From positions 1-64,000 of the forward strand of contig NZ_VTOM01000004.1 of the NCBI RefSeq assembly GCF_009765365.1: DNA of 64,000 bases, in the 5' to 3' direction. The notes under the pieces are model-generated. The model had not been told where the DNA came from. It searched no databases and worked only from the letters and a program-made list of their open reading frames with translations. Below, piece after piece: positions 31,464-41,081 of this stretch. The translations under genes were made by a program, and so were the position numbers. The stretch comes from Antarcticirhabdus aurantiaca. GTDB lineage: Bacteria; Pseudomonadota; Alphaproteobacteria; Rhizobiales; Rhizobiaceae. Every line of letters begins with the position of its first letter. Position 1 is the first letter of the stretch.

Positions 31464-34088
31464 GTGACGAGCCAGATGATCGGCAACGCTGACCCTCATG
31501 AAACCTCCGGCACCGGCTCGACGCGATCCGACGACGGAGGCGTGGATAGCCCCGTTGTCGGGAAGGACGCCGGCGCTGCGGACGAGAAGCGCCTCGCGGT
31601 GGCCGTCGATTGCGCGGAGCTCGGCGTCTGGGACGCCGATCTCGTCAACAACACCTGCTACTACTCGCCGAGCTGGAAGCGCATGCTCGGCTACGGCGCG
31701 GACGAGCTGCGCGACCATCCCGACCTTTGGCTCGACTTCGTCCACCCCGACGACCGGGACCGCGCGCTCGCCAGCGGCGACAGTCACCTGGGTGGCCAGT
31801 CGCAAAGCGTCGAGTGCGAGTTCCGCCTGCGCCACCGCAGCGGGCGCTGGATCTGGGTCCTCGACCGCGGCAAGGTCGTGGCGCGCGACGCGGCGGGGCG
31901 GCCGACGCGCATGATCGGCATCCAGACCGACATCACGACCCAGAAGGAGGCCGCCGCACGGCTGGCGCTCCTCAATCAGCGCATCGAACTCGCCCTCGAC
32001 GCCAGCGGCATCGGGCTCTGGAGCTTCGAGATCGAGACCGGGCGTACCTTCTGGGACGCGCGGATGCGCGAGATCTACGGGCTCGGCGACGGCCCGGAGG
32101 AGGTCCCCCAGGGCACCTGGCACGGGCGCCTGCACCCGGACGACGCGGAGGCGGCGGAAGCGGCAGCGAGCGCCCTTCTCGCCGAGGGCACGCCGGTGCG
32201 CATGACCTACCGCATCGTGCGGCCGGACGGGGCCGTGCGGCACGTCTTCGCCCTGTCGCGGCTGGTCCGCCAGCCGCACCAGCCGCCCCTCGTCGTCGGA
32301 AGCATCTGGGACGTGTCCGAACAGGTGGAGGTGTCGAACAGGCTCGCCGCGGAAAAGGAGCGCCTGCGCGTCATCCTGCGCTCGATCGGCGACGCGGTGA
32401 TCGCGACCGACGCCGAGGACGCCATCACCTTCGCCAATCCAGCGGCCGAGCGGCTGCTCCTGACCGGGCAGGCCGACCTCCTCGGGCAGAAGACGGCGGA
32501 TGTCCTGCCGCTCCGGCAGGAGCAGACGGGCCTTCGTCTCCCCCCGGCCGCACCGCTCGCCTGCGCCGAGCGCCGCACGATGGAGCGCGACGAGCCGGCT
32601 GTCTTCGAGCGTCGCGACGGCGAGCGGCGCATCATGCGCGACATCGCCTCGCCGCTTTACGATCCGGCCGGCGAGGTGATGGGGACGGTGCTCATCGTGC
32701 AGGACGTGACGCGCGAGCGGGCGCGCCAGCGCGAACTCGCGCATCTCGCCCGGCACGACGGCCTGACCGACCTCCTGAACCGGTCCGCGTTCGATAAGGC
32801 CCTGGCCTGCGCGATCGAGGATCCGGCCAAGCGGGCCGGGCTGGCGCTGCTCTACATCGACCTCGACCGCTTCAAGATGGTCAACGACACCGCGGGCCAT
32901 GCTGCGGGCGACTCGCTCCTGAAGCTCGTGGCCAAGGCCATGCTGGCCGTCCTGCCGACGGATGCGCAGGTCGCGCGCCTGGGCGGCGACGAGTTCGCGG
33001 TTCTGATGGAGGCATCCGGGCCCGACGCGGCCTACCGCGCCGGCCGCGACATCGTGCGGGCCGTCGGCGCGCAGCAGCTGGCCTGGGGCGGCGGGTCCCA
33101 CGGCGTCGGCGCGAGCATCGGCATCGTCCTGCTCGCCGATGCGCAGGCCGATCCGCTGACGGCGCTCTCCCTGGCCGACGCGGCCTGCTACGCCTCGAAA
33201 TCGCGCGGCCGCAACAAGGTTTCGCTCCACGATCCGGCAGGCAGCGCCGTTCCCGGCGGCTTCGCGGAGGTGCGGGCCGCCTCCGAGCTGCTGCAGGCCC
33301 TCAAGGAGAACCGGCTCACGCTCTACGGGCAGGAGATCCGGGACCTGTCCGACCCGACCCGGCGCTCCCGCCGGATCGAGGTGCTCGCGCGGCTCGCGGG
33401 AACCGATGGCGAGCTGATCATGCCCGGGACGTTCATCCCGGCCGCCGAGCGCTTCGACCTCATGGGCGCCTTCGACCGAAGCGTCATCCGCCGCTCGCTC
33501 GACCTGCTCGCCCACCTCGGACCAGCCCGCGAGATGCCGGTGCTCTCGATCAACCTGTCGGCCATGTCGCTGAGCGATCCGGACCTCTGGTCCTTCGTGG
33601 AAGCGCAGCTGAGCGAGACGGGCCAGCCCGCCCAGCGGCTCTGCTTCGAGATCACGGAGACCGCGGCGGTCAACAACTTCGCCGTCGCCGAGCGCTTCGT
33701 GCGGGATGCGCGCCGAGCCGGCTGCCGGGTGAGCCTGGACGATTTCGGCGCGGGGCTGTCCTCCTTCGGCTATCTGCGTCGCTTTCCGGTGGACTGCATC
33801 AAGATCGACGGCGCCTTCGTCCAGGACGTCGCGAAAAACGGCCTGGATCAGGCGATCTGCGCGGCGGTCGGCACGATCGCGGCGGAACTCGGCGTCGAGG
33901 TCGTGGCCGAGCGCGTCGCCGACGCGCAAGCCGTGGAACTCCTGCGCGCGCGCGGGATCGGCTTCGGCCAGAGCTTCTATCTGCATCGCCCGGAGCCCTT
34001 GGCCGACCTGTTGAGCGCATCGGGCAGCACGAAGGCCCTCCGGGCTCGAACGCCCCGAAAGCTCAAGCCCGTCACGGATCGTGGGTAG
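31464..34088 (+). CDS. PAS-PAS-PAS-GGDEF-EAL cyclic-di-GMP protein
   Basis: About 874 residues with three PAS domains (approximately 40-165, 170-290, 295-415), a GGDEF domain (approximately 425-585) and an EAL domain (approximately 600-850). The cyclase motif is intact (ARLGGDEFAVLME) with RHDGLTDLLNRSAF before it. In the phosphodiesterase half, EAL reads EVL, but SINLS, FEITETA, LDDFGAGLSSF, CIKIDGAFV and the late VVAERV are present, so some metal-site residues are kept. There is no TM segment, so sensing is cytosolic. The start is uncertain: ATG codons lie at 31371 and 31476; AAGGAG at 31438 and the A/T-rich stretch before it favour the later starts. Confidence 0.85.
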   Translation: MTSQMIGNADPHETSGTGSTRSDDGGVDSPVVGKDAGAADEKRLAVAVDCAELGVWDADLVNNTCYYSPSWKRMLGYGADELRDHPDLWLDFVHPDDRDRALASGDSHLGGQSQSVECEFRLRHRSGRWIWVLDRGKVVARDAAGRPTRMIGIQTDITTQKEAAARLALLNQRIELALDASGIGLWSFEIETGRTFWDARMREIYGLGDGPEEVPQGTWHGRLHPDDAEAAEAAASALLAEGTPVRMTYRIVRPDGAVRHVFALSRLVRQPHQPPLVVGSIWDVSEQVEVSNRLAAEKERLRVILRSIGDAVIATDAEDAITFANPAAERLLLTGQADLLGQKTADVLPLRQEQTGLRLPPAAPLACAERRTMERDEPAVFERRDGERRIMRDIASPLYDPAGEVMGTVLIVQDVTRERARQRELAHLARHDGLTDLLNRSAFDKALACAIEDPAKRAGLALLYIDLDRFKMVNDTAGHAAGDSLLKLVAKAMLAVLPTDAQVARLGGDEFAVLMEASGPDAAYRAGRDIVRAVGAQQLAWGGGSHGVGASIGIVLLADAQADPLTALSLADAACYASKSRGRNKVSLHDPAGSAVPGGFAEVRAASELLQALKENRLTLYGQEIRDLSDPTRRSRRIEVLARLAGTDGELIMPGTFIPAAERFDLMGAFDRSVIRRSLDLLAHLGPAREMPVLSINLSAMSLSDPDLWSFVEAQLSETGQPAQRLCFEITETAAVNNFAVAERFVRDARRAGCRVSLDDFGAGLSSFGYLRRFPVDCIKIDGAFVQDVAKNGLDQAICAAVGTIAAELGVEVVAERVADAQAVELLRARGIGFGQSFYLHRPEPLADLLSASGSTKALRARTPRKLKPVTDRG

Positions 34089-34120
34089 CGGACCCCGAGC
34101 CCGGAGCCGGGTGCCTACCC
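34083..34120. terminator. Possible bidirectional hairpin between convergent genes
   Basis: Outer arms GGGTAG / CTACCC and inner arms CCCGG / CCGGG flank the stop codons of the GGDEF-EAL gene and the convergent C-N hydrolase gene. The stem is interrupted, so it is weak. Confidence 0.35.
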
Positions 34121-34903
34121 GCTCCGGCGCGCCAGCAGCTCGCCGAGGTAGTTGTTGGCCGCGCGCGGGGCCTCGAAGGCCGCGGGATCGAGGTCGGCGA
34201 GGAGCATCTCGGCGCCCGCCTCGCCCGCCTGGGCGAGCGGGATGCCGTCGGGACCGACGATCGCGGACAGGCCCTGGTAGCGGAAGGCGGCGTCCGCGCC
34301 GCACCAGTCGGCATAGGACAGGAACAGGCTGTTCTCGAAGGCGCGGGTCGGCACGAGGCTGCGGGCGATGAAGCGCGCGCCCGCGCTTTCGGGAAGCGCC
34401 GTCGGCACGAGCACGAGGTCCGCGCCGGCCAGCGCCAGCTCCCGCACGGTCTCGGGGAACTCGACGTCGAAGCAGACGAGGAGGCCGACGCGAAAGCCCG
34501 CGACCTCGACCACCGGCGAGACCGCGGCGCCGGCCGAGAAGGCGGCCCGCTCGTAGTCGCCGTACAGGAAGCGCTTGGCGTAGAGGACGCGCTCGCGGTT
34601 CGGGCGCAGGAGAATCGCGGCATTCAGCACCGCGCCGCCGTCGAGAACGGGCAGCCCGAGCGCCAGGGCGACGCCGGTCTCGGCGACGAGATCCTCCAGG
34701 CGCGCCAGGATCTCCGGCGCGCGCATGGCCGTCTCGCGCAGGGCCTCGGCACCCGCACCGTAGCCGGGAAGCGCGAGCTCCGGCAGATGGGCGAGCCCGG
34801 CACCCGCCTCGCGCGCGGCCCGCATGAGCGCGCCGATGCGGCCGAGACCCGCCTCGCCGCCGGCAGCATTCGACGCGTCGAGCTGGAAGAGGGCGAGGCG
34901 CAT
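34115..34903 (-). CDS. Carbon-nitrogen hydrolase (nitrilase superfamily)
   Basis: 262 residues from the ATG at 34903, which overlaps the permease stop. The Glu-Lys-Cys triad is complete: HLPELALPGYG, LYAKRFLYGDYE and LLVCFDVEFPE. The size and lack of extra domains match amidases such as N-carbamoylputrescine amidase, omega-amidase or 4-guanidinobutyramide amidohydrolase rather than true nitrilases. As the last gene of an operon with a ureohydrolase and a polyamine-type importer, it probably cleaves an amide or ureide of an imported guanidino or amine compound. The exact substrate is not deducible. Confidence 0.85.
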   Translation of the reverse strand: MRLALFQLDASNAAGGEAGLGRIGALMRAAREAGAGLAHLPELALPGYGAGAEALRETAMRAPEILARLEDLVAETGVALALGLPVLDGGAVLNAAILLRPNRERVLYAKRFLYGDYERAAFSAGAAVSPVVEVAGFRVGLLVCFDVEFPETVRELALAGADLVLVPTALPESAGARFIARSLVPTRAFENSLFLSYADWCGADAAFRYQGLSAIVGPDGIPLAQAGEAGAEMLLADLDPAAFEAPRAANNYLGELLARRSG

Positions 34904-35685
34904 CAGCGGCGCTCCCAGGCGCCGAGAAGCTTCGGCAGATCGCCGAACCGCGCGACGAGGCCGAAGACGAGGGCGGCCAGCGCGACGAAGAGCACCGAGA
35001 TCGAGGCCATCACCGGCGTGTAGCCGTAGCGCAGGGCGTTGAAGATCTTGATCGGCACCGTTTCCATGGTGAAGCCCACCGTCATGTAGGCGATGATGTA
35101 TTCGTTCAGCGACAGGACGAAGGCGAAGGCGAAGCCCGAAACGAGGTAGGGCCGGATCATCGGGGCGAGGATCGTGCGGCGCACCGCCCGCTCGTCGGCG
35201 CCCATGGTGCGCGCGGCCTCCACGATCTCGCGGTCGATCGAGGAAAAGCCGAGCGTCAGCGTGACGAGCGGCAGGCTGGTGAAGAAGATCGCGTGGCTGA
35301 CCACCACGGTGAAGGACGAGCCGTAGAAGCCGGCCGTCGACCAGAAGGCGAGCGCGCCGAGCGCGGTGATCACCGGCGGCAGCACGAAGGGCGAGACGCC
35401 GAGAAGCTGCACCACGCGCCCGACGACGGTCGTGCGGCGCCACAGGGCGTAGGCGATCGGCAGCGCTATCGCGACGGCGAGGGCCGCCGCGAAGGCCGCG
35501 ATCGAGACGGAGGTGAGGAGCGCGTTCCGCCAGTCGGCCTGCGTGGCGATGGCCGCGTACCAGCGCAGCGAGACGCCGTTCGGCGGAAAGACGAGGCTCT
35601 GCTGCGCGTTCAAGGACACGCCGGCGATGATCGCGACGGGCGCGGCGAGAAAGAGCCCGATCAGGGCGAGAAACAGGCGCGTCAC
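34903..35685 (-). CDS. ABC transporter permease, PotC-type
   Basis: 260 residues, GTG start overlapping the previous permease stop (GTGA). About six TM helices. The cytoplasmic EAA loop that contacts the ATPase reads EIVEAARTMGADERAVRRTI. The region PFVLPPVITALGAL and the end, SLNEYIIAYMTVGFTMETVP, are typical of spermidine/putrescine-family permeases (PotC/PotI). It pairs with the PotB-type subunit encoded just upstream. Confidence 0.88.
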   Translation of the reverse strand: MTRLFLALIGLFLAAPVAIIAGVSLNAQQSLVFPPNGVSLRWYAAIATQADWRNALLTSVSIAAFAAALAVAIALPIAYALWRRTTVVGRVVQLLGVSPFVLPPVITALGALAFWSTAGFYGSSFTVVVSHAIFFTSLPLVTLTLGFSSIDREIVEAARTMGADERAVRRTILAPMIRPYLVSGFAFAFVLSLNEYIIAYMTVGFTMETVPIKIFNALRYGYTPVMASISVLFVALAALVFGLVARFGDLPKLLGAWERR

Positions 35686-36542
35686 GCGGCGCCCCCCGCG
35701 CGCTTTGCGCCGAACAGGGCGGCGAGCGAGACGAGAAGCAGGCTCGCCAGCACCAGGAACACGGCCATGGCCGCGGCGAAGGGCATGTTGGACTGGTAGA
35801 TCGCCTGATCGGTGATGAGGACCGACAGCGTCCAGTGCTGCGGCCGGCCGAGAAGCTGCGGCAGGAGGTAGGAGCCGAGCGCGAACACGAAGACCACCAC
35901 GAAGGTGGCGGCGAGCGCGCCGCGCAGGGCCGGCAGGATGACGGTCAGGAAGGCGCGCGCCGGCGAGGCGCCGAGCGTCTGCGCGGCCTCGCCGAGCGAG
36001 GGGTCGAGGCGCGAGAAGGAGGGGTAGAGCACCAGGACGCAATAGGGCAGCGCCTGGTAGGTCATGCCGAGAAGGACGGCGGCGAAGCTCGGCGTGAAGG
36101 CGGCGGGCGAGGCCATCAGCCCCAGGGCGACGAGAAGGTTCGACACGCCCGCCGTGCGGGACAGAAGCGTCGACCAGGAAAAGCCGATGATGACCTCGGA
36201 CAAGGACAGGATGGCGAGGAGCGCGACCAGCCAGGGCACCTGCGCGCGCCGCGACAAGCGCGTGAGAAGATAGGTGAAGGGCGCGCCGACCAGGAGGCAG
36301 ACGAGCGCCACCAGCGCCGAGAGGCCGAGCGAGAACAGGAGGATCTCGCCGAAGAACAGCGACAGGAAGCGCGCGTAGTTGGCTCCCGTCAGCACCGGCT
36401 CGTAGAAGCCCCCCTGGACGCGCTGGAAGAAGGAAACGGCGATCATCAGGCCGAAGGGCACGACGAAGAAGGCGCCGAGCATCAGGCCGGGAAAGACGAG
36501 GGCGGCCTGGCCGCCGGAAGGCCGGGAGGGCGCCGCGCTCAT
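35682..36542 (-). CDS. ABC transporter permease, PotB-type
   Basis: 286 residues; the ATG at 36542 overlaps the ATPase stop. Six TM helices with the periplasmic loop after TM1 (VSFFQRVQGGFYEPVLTGAN YARF). The EAA loop is LGEAAQTLGASPARAFLTV. VLLGMTYQALPYCVLVLYPS is typical of PotB/PotH-type subunits. Forms the channel with the PotC-type partner. Confidence 0.88.
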   Translation of the reverse strand: MSAAPSRPSGGQAALVFPGLMLGAFFVVPFGLMIAVSFFQRVQGGFYEPVLTGANYARFLSLFFGEILLFSLGLSALVALVCLLVGAPFTYLLTRLSRRAQVPWLVALLAILSLSEVIIGFSWSTLLSRTAGVSNLLVALGLMASPAAFTPSFAAVLLGMTYQALPYCVLVLYPSFSRLDPSLGEAAQTLGASPARAFLTVILPALRGALAATFVVVFVFALGSYLLPQLLGRPQHWTLSVLITDQAIYQSNMPFAAAMAVFLVLASLLLVSLAALFGAKRAGGAA

Positions 36543-37576
36543 GCGGCCTCGGCGGGGAAGACGGAAGGAGCGCCGGGCCTGATGCCGAGGGACACGCGCC
36601 CGCCCGTCGGCGCGACGGCGGCGCCGGCCTCGCGGTGGGCGACGATCCGGGCCTCGCCCGCGCGAAGATAGATCTCGACCGCCGAGCCCATGTCGCGCAC
36701 GAACTCGACCTCGGCCGCGATCGGCCCCTCGCCTTCCGGCAGGAGGATCACGTCCTCCGGGCGGATCGACAGGAGGGCGGTTTCCGAGGGAAGCGCGAGG
36801 TCCGGCAGGAAGGCGCCGGAAGCCAGACGCGCCCCGCCGTCCTCGCGGCGGGCCTGGATGAGGTTGGTCTGGCCGAGGAAGTCGGCGACGAAGGGCGTCG
36901 CCGGCCGGCGATAGACTTCGATCGGCCGGTCCATCTGGAGCACCCGGCCGCCCCGCATCACCACGACCTGATCGGCCATGGTCATCGCCTCGCGCTGGTC
37001 GTGGGTGACGACGATGGTGGTGATGCCGAGGCGCTCCTGGAGAAGGCGCAGCTCGACCTGCATCGCTTCGCGCAGCTTGGCATCGAGGGCCGACAAGGGC
37101 TCGTCGAGAAGAAACAGGCGCGGCGCGACGGCGAGCGCCCGGGCGATGGCGACGCGCTGGCGCTGCCCGCCCGAGAGCTGGGTGATCGCGCGCCCCTCGA
37201 CGCCGGGCAGTTGCACGAGGTCGAGCAGCTCGCGCACCCGCGCCTCGATCGTCCCCCGGCTCTCGCCGCGAAGGCGCAGGGGATAGGCGATGTTGTCGCC
37301 GACGGAGAGGTGCGGAAACAGCGCCAGCGACTGGAACACCATGCCGAAGCCGCGCTTGTGGACGGGAATGCCGGTGATCGTTTCCGAGCCCATGCGGACC
37401 TCGCCGGCCGAGGGCGCCTCGAGCCCCGCGATCATGCGCATCAGCGTGGTCTTGCCGCATCCCGACGGGCCGAGGAGGCAGACCAGCGTGCCGTCCGGGA
37501 TCGTCAGGTCGACGGCATCGACGGCCGTCGTCGCGCCGTAGCGCTTGGTGACGCCGTCGAGCACGAGCGCGGTCAT
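36539..37576 (-). CDS. ABC transporter ATP-binding protein, PotA-type
   Basis: 345 residues. Walker A is GPSGCGKTT, the signature LSGGQRQRVAIARAL, Walker B LFLLDEPLSALDAK, and the H-loop VVTHDQREAM; all are intact. A C-terminal TOBE regulatory domain of about 100 residues (LLSIRPEDVILLPEGEG) is typical for the PotA/UgpC/AfuC group. The short frame start MTALVLDGVTKRYGAT is standard. It powers uptake through the two permeases. Confidence 0.92.
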   Translation of the reverse strand: MTALVLDGVTKRYGATTAVDAVDLTIPDGTLVCLLGPSGCGKTTLMRMIAGLEAPSAGEVRMGSETITGIPVHKRGFGMVFQSLALFPHLSVGDNIAYPLRLRGESRGTIEARVRELLDLVQLPGVEGRAITQLSGGQRQRVAIARALAVAPRLFLLDEPLSALDAKLREAMQVELRLLQERLGITTIVVTHDQREAMTMADQVVVMRGGRVLQMDRPIEVYRRPATPFVADFLGQTNLIQARREDGGARLASGAFLPDLALPSETALLSIRPEDVILLPEGEGPIAAEVEFVRDMGSAVEIYLRAGEARIVAHREAGAAVAPTGGRVSLGIRPGAPSVFPAEAA

Positions 37577-37621
37577 GGGCTGGGCCTCCTCGGAATGCGG
37601 ATCGATGGCTTGGGTCGCCGG

Positions 37622-38710
37622 TCAGCCGACGATCAGCTCGGTCCACTTCTGGTTCAGCCAGTCGGCCTTGGAAACGTAGAGATCGTAGCGCGGCACGATC
37701 GGCTCGGCGGTCGAGGAGACCGCGGCGAACTCGGCGTCGGTGAGGTCGAGCAGCGAGCGCCCGATCACCGGCGCGGTGCCGACCTTCCGTGCCAGCAGCG
37801 CCTGCGTCGCAGGCTGGGTCATGTAGTCGATGAACTCGTGCGCGATGTCGAGCTTCTGCGAGGCGCGGCTGACGGCCCAGCAGCCCGAATCCGAGAGGCC
37901 GCCCTCCTTCGGGAAGGTCGATCGCACCGGCTCGCCCTTCGAGGCGGCAAGGCCGGTGACGTCGTGATAGTACTGGCCCATCGGGATCTCGCCCGACTTC
38001 AGCGCGGCCTCGAACTGCGCCTCGTCGCGGTACCAGAGCTGCACGTTGGGCTTCACCTCGGCCAGCTTGTCCATGACCTTGAGGATGCCGTCGTCGGTGT
38101 CGAGCACCTGCGTGCCGCCGAAGAAGGTCTTGGCCGTGACTTCGAGCAGGAACGAGTTGGAGACGAGCGCGAGGAGGCCGAGCTTGCCCTCGTTGGCCGG
38201 ATCCCAGAAGGCCGCCCAGGAGTCCGGGGCGGTCGGGTAGGCCTCGGTGTTGGTGACGAGGTTGATGTACCAGGCGACGGCGCCGACGCCGGCGACGCGC
38301 TCGTCCGGATACTTCACGATGAAGGGCGGCAGGATGTCGCCGGCATTCTTGACGCGGGCGAGGTCGAGCGGCGCCCAGAGATCGGTGGACAGGCCCTTGC
38401 GCATGGCGACCTGGCTGATCATCGAGACGTCGGCCGGCGCGACGTTCGCGCGCGCTGCCTGCTCCAGCTGCACCAGCCAGGCCTCGCCCGTCGGCTCGGC
38501 GATGCTCTCGACCGCGATCCCCGTCGCCTGCGTGAAGGCGGGGAAGACGTTCTCGTCGAAGCTTTCCTTGAAGTAGCCGCCGTAGACGCCGACCTTCAGC
38601 GAGCGGTCCTGCGCGCGCAGGATGCCGGGCGTGGCGAGCGCGGCGGCGCCGGCGGCCGCGCCCAGAAGCACGGATCGGCGGGTCGGATGGGCGATGAGGG
38701 TCGTCGTCAT
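37622..38710 (-). CDS. ABC transporter substrate-binding protein, PotD/PotF-like (Tat signal)
   Basis: 362 residues from the ATG at 38710; the frame is open further upstream but without a ribosome-binding site. A twin-arginine signal is visible: TRRSVLLGAAAGAAALA, cleavage near LRAQD. The mature protein begins LKVGVYGGYFKESFDENVF, as in the PotD/AfuA-type cluster. WYINLVTNTEAYPTAPDSW, AQFEAALKSGEIPMG and DIAHEFIDYMTQPA are family blocks. It should bind a polyamine, guanidino compound or similar amine in the periplasm; neighbouring enzymes favour a guanidino ligand. Confidence 0.87.
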   Translation of the reverse strand: MTTTLIAHPTRRSVLLGAAAGAAALATPGILRAQDRSLKVGVYGGYFKESFDENVFPAFTQATGIAVESIAEPTGEAWLVQLEQAARANVAPADVSMISQVAMRKGLSTDLWAPLDLARVKNAGDILPPFIVKYPDERVAGVGAVAWYINLVTNTEAYPTAPDSWAAFWDPANEGKLGLLALVSNSFLLEVTAKTFFGGTQVLDTDDGILKVMDKLAEVKPNVQLWYRDEAQFEAALKSGEIPMGQYYHDVTGLAASKGEPVRSTFPKEGGLSDSGCWAVSRASQKLDIAHEFIDYMTQPATQALLARKVGTAPVIGRSLLDLTDAEFAAVSSTAEPIVPRYDLYVSKADWLNQKWTELIVG

Positions 38711-38732
38711 GTCGCGGGTCTCCGATCGGGGG

Positions 38733-39785
38733 TCAGGGCTGAGGGCGGGCACGGCCGGGCGCGAACGGCACGAGGCTGAGGATCTCGAACAGCATCTGCG
38801 CGCCGGCATGGGCGGTGTTGGTGGTGGCGTCGTATTGCGGGGCGACCTCCACGAGGTCGCCGCCGACGATGCGGATGCCGGCGAGCCCGCGCAGGAGCGC
38901 CTGCGCCTCGCGCGTCGTCAAGCCGCCGATCTCGGGCGTGCCGGTGCCGGGCGCGAAGGCCGGGTCGAGGCTGTCGATGTCGAAGGAGAGGTAGACCGGC
39001 GCGTCGCCCACCGTCGCCTTCGCCATCTCCACGATGCGGGCGATCCCGAGGTCGGGAATCTCTTCGGCATGGACCACGGTCATGCCGGAAGCGGCCGAGA
39101 ACTCCCACAGGTATTCCGACGAGCCGCGGATGCCGATCTGGATCGTGCGCGTCGGGTCGAGCACGCCGTCGAGCACCGCCTGCCGGAAGGGACCGCCATG
39201 GTGGAACTTGCAGCCCTCATAGGGGCCGCTCGTGTCGCAATGAGCGTCGATGTGGATCATCGCGAGCGGGCGTTCGCGGCCGAGCGCGCGCAGGATCGGA
39301 TGCGAGATCGAATGGTCGCCGCCGACCGACAAGGGGATCACCCCGGCCGCCGCGATCGCGGCGATCGTCGCCTCGATGTCCTCGTGGGAGCTTGCGAGGT
39401 CGAAGCGCGAGCGGAAGGGCACGTCACCGATGTCGGCGACGGAGAGGTCGATCGCCGGCATGGTCTTGAGGACGTGGTCGTAGGGCCCGACGCGCTCGAT
39501 GGTGCGCAGCGCCCGCGGGCCGAAGCGGCTGCCGTTGCGGTTGGTGACGCCGAGATCCATCGGCACGCCGAGAAGCGCGACGTCGAGGCCGGACAGGTCG
39601 GGCGCCGACCAGTCGACCGGCCGGTGCGGCGCGTCGAGCAGCGTCGGCACGCCGGCGAAGGGGGCGACGCGCGTGCCCTTGGCGTTGAAGAGGCGCGAGG
39701 CGACGCGGGCGAAGCCCTCGTCGTGGATCACCCGTTCGTTGTCGCCGCCGAAGCGGGCGCGCAGGGCTTCGAGGTCGAGGGTCAT
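38733..39785 (-). CDS. Agmatinase/guanidino-acid ureohydrolase family protein
   Basis: 350 residues; the ATG at 39785 overlaps the aminotransferase stop. All Mn-ligand motifs are present in order: GGDHSISHP, IHIDAHCDT and SFDIDSLDPAFAPGTGTPE. TNRNGSRFGPRALR is the substrate-side block. The family releases urea from agmatine, guanidinobutyrate, guanidinopropionate or guanidinoacetate, and the exact guanidine is decided by a few loop residues that cannot be read reliably here. Its length (35-40 residues longer than bacterial agmatinase at the N terminus) fits guanidino-acid hydrolases. Confidence 0.87.
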   Translation of the reverse strand: MTLDLEALRARFGGDNERVIHDEGFARVASRLFNAKGTRVAPFAGVPTLLDAPHRPVDWSAPDLSGLDVALLGVPMDLGVTNRNGSRFGPRALRTIERVGPYDHVLKTMPAIDLSVADIGDVPFRSRFDLASSHEDIEATIAAIAAAGVIPLSVGGDHSISHPILRALGRERPLAMIHIDAHCDTSGPYEGCKFHHGGPFRQAVLDGVLDPTRTIQIGIRGSSEYLWEFSAASGMTVVHAEEIPDLGIARIVEMAKATVGDAPVYLSFDIDSLDPAFAPGTGTPEIGGLTTREAQALLRGLAGIRIVGGDLVEVAPQYDATTNTAHAGAQMLFEILSLVPFAPGRARPQP

Positions 39786-40963
39786 GCGGATGCGTCCAGG
39801 GCTGGGGAAGCGAGAGCGAGGCGGCGGGCGATCTCGCGGATCGCCGGCTCCTCGACGTTGGCGAAGGCGATGCGCAGGAAACGCTCCTGGCCGGGACCGA
39901 AGAACGAGCCGGGCAGGACGACGACACCGAACGCTTCGGCGAGGCGGGCCGCGACCGCGGCAGACGGCTCGTCGCCGAAGGGATGCTCGACATAGGCGAA
40001 ATAGGCGCCGATCTGGCGGATGCGCCAGCCGGAAAGGGGCGCGAAGGCGTCGCGGATCGCCTCCCCCCGCCGGCCGATCTCGGCCGCGCTCGCCCGGCGG
40101 AAGTCGCCGAGCGCCTCGATCGCCCAGGGCAGCGCGGCCTGGGCCGGGCGCGGGGCGCAGATCTGGATGCAGTCGATCGCCTTTTCCAGCTCCGCGACCA
40201 AAGCGGCGCCGCCGATCAGCGCGCCGACGCGGTGGCCGGGGATCGCGTAGGTCTTGGAGAAGGAATAGAGCGCGACGAGGTGGTCCTCGGCCTCCCGGCG
40301 CCCGAACAAGGAATGCGGGCGGGCTTCCTCGGCCAGGAAGTCGCGATAGGTCTCGTCGAGCACCAGGACGACGCCGCGCCGGGCGCAGAGCGCGAGGATG
40401 TCGGCGAGCAGCGCGTCCGGGTAGACGGCGCCGGTCGGATTGTTGGGCGAGACGAGCACGACGGCGCGGGTGCGCTCGTCGATCAGCGCGTCGAGCGCCG
40501 CCGGGTCCGGCAGGAAGCCGGATGCCGCGTCGAGCGGCAGGGCGCGCGCGTCCACCCCCAGCATGTCCAGTGTCATCTGATGGTTGAAGTACCAGGGCGC
40601 CGGCAGGATCACCGCGTCGCCCGGGCCGGCCAGGGCCAGCATGGCCGCGAAGAAGGCCTGGTTGCAGCCGCTGGTGATCGCGACGCGGGCCGGGTCCACC
40701 GGCGCGCCGTAGCGGGCCGAGACGTGGGCCGCATAGGCGGCGCGAAGGGCCGGATCGCCGAGGATGTCGCCGTAGCGAGCGATCGCCGGCTCCAGAGCCG
40801 CGCGGGCGAGACGCTCGGCGAGTTCGGGCGGCGGCGGGCGGTTGGGCACGGCCTGGCTGCAATCCGCGAGGGGACCGTGGCGGCCGTCATAGAGCGCAGC
40901 CCACCGGCCCGCCTGCGCGATCGGCGGCACCGAAACCCTGGCGAGGCGCGTCGTCCGGCTCAT
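39782..40963 (-). CDS. PLP aminotransferase class I/II
   Basis: 393 residues. Fold type I: ITSGCNQAFFAAMLAL, LVSPNNPTGAVYPDALL, LVLDETYRDFL and the PLP lysine in LYSFSKTYAIPGHRVGAL. First gene of the operon, ATGA-coupled to the ureohydrolase. With an agmatinase-family enzyme and amidase next to it, it probably transaminates an amino acid that yields, or derives from, a guanidino compound. It is not a close paralogue of the AruH-like enzyme at 29387, so the two operons recruited different transaminases. Confidence 0.85.
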   Translation of the reverse strand: MSRTTRLARVSVPPIAQAGRWAALYDGRHGPLADCSQAVPNRPPPPELAERLARAALEPAIARYGDILGDPALRAAYAAHVSARYGAPVDPARVAITSGCNQAFFAAMLALAGPGDAVILPAPWYFNHQMTLDMLGVDARALPLDAASGFLPDPAALDALIDERTRAVVLVSPNNPTGAVYPDALLADILALCARRGVVLVLDETYRDFLAEEARPHSLFGRREAEDHLVALYSFSKTYAIPGHRVGALIGGAALVAELEKAIDCIQICAPRPAQAALPWAIEALGDFRRASAAEIGRRGEAIRDAFAPLSGWRIRQIGAYFAYVEHPFGDEPSAAVAARLAEAFGVVVLPGSFFGPGQERFLRIAFANVEEPAIREIARRLALASPALDASA

Positions 40964-41081
40964 CGGGATGCCACGCGCGGCACTTGCGAAACCATCGGCC
41001 TATGCATGCGGAATGATCAGCCCTCCCATGTGGCGTCATGTTGACCATGGGCCGGGGATCGACGGGGGCGCCATAGAAATC

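Noticed and set aside
31434-34304. A 956-codon open frame antisense to the PAS-GGDEF-EAL gene
   Set aside because: It mirrors a gene with intact GGDEF and EAL-family motifs; the antisense product is a low-information Arg/Asp/Gly/His-rich sequence typical of GC-rich shadow frames.
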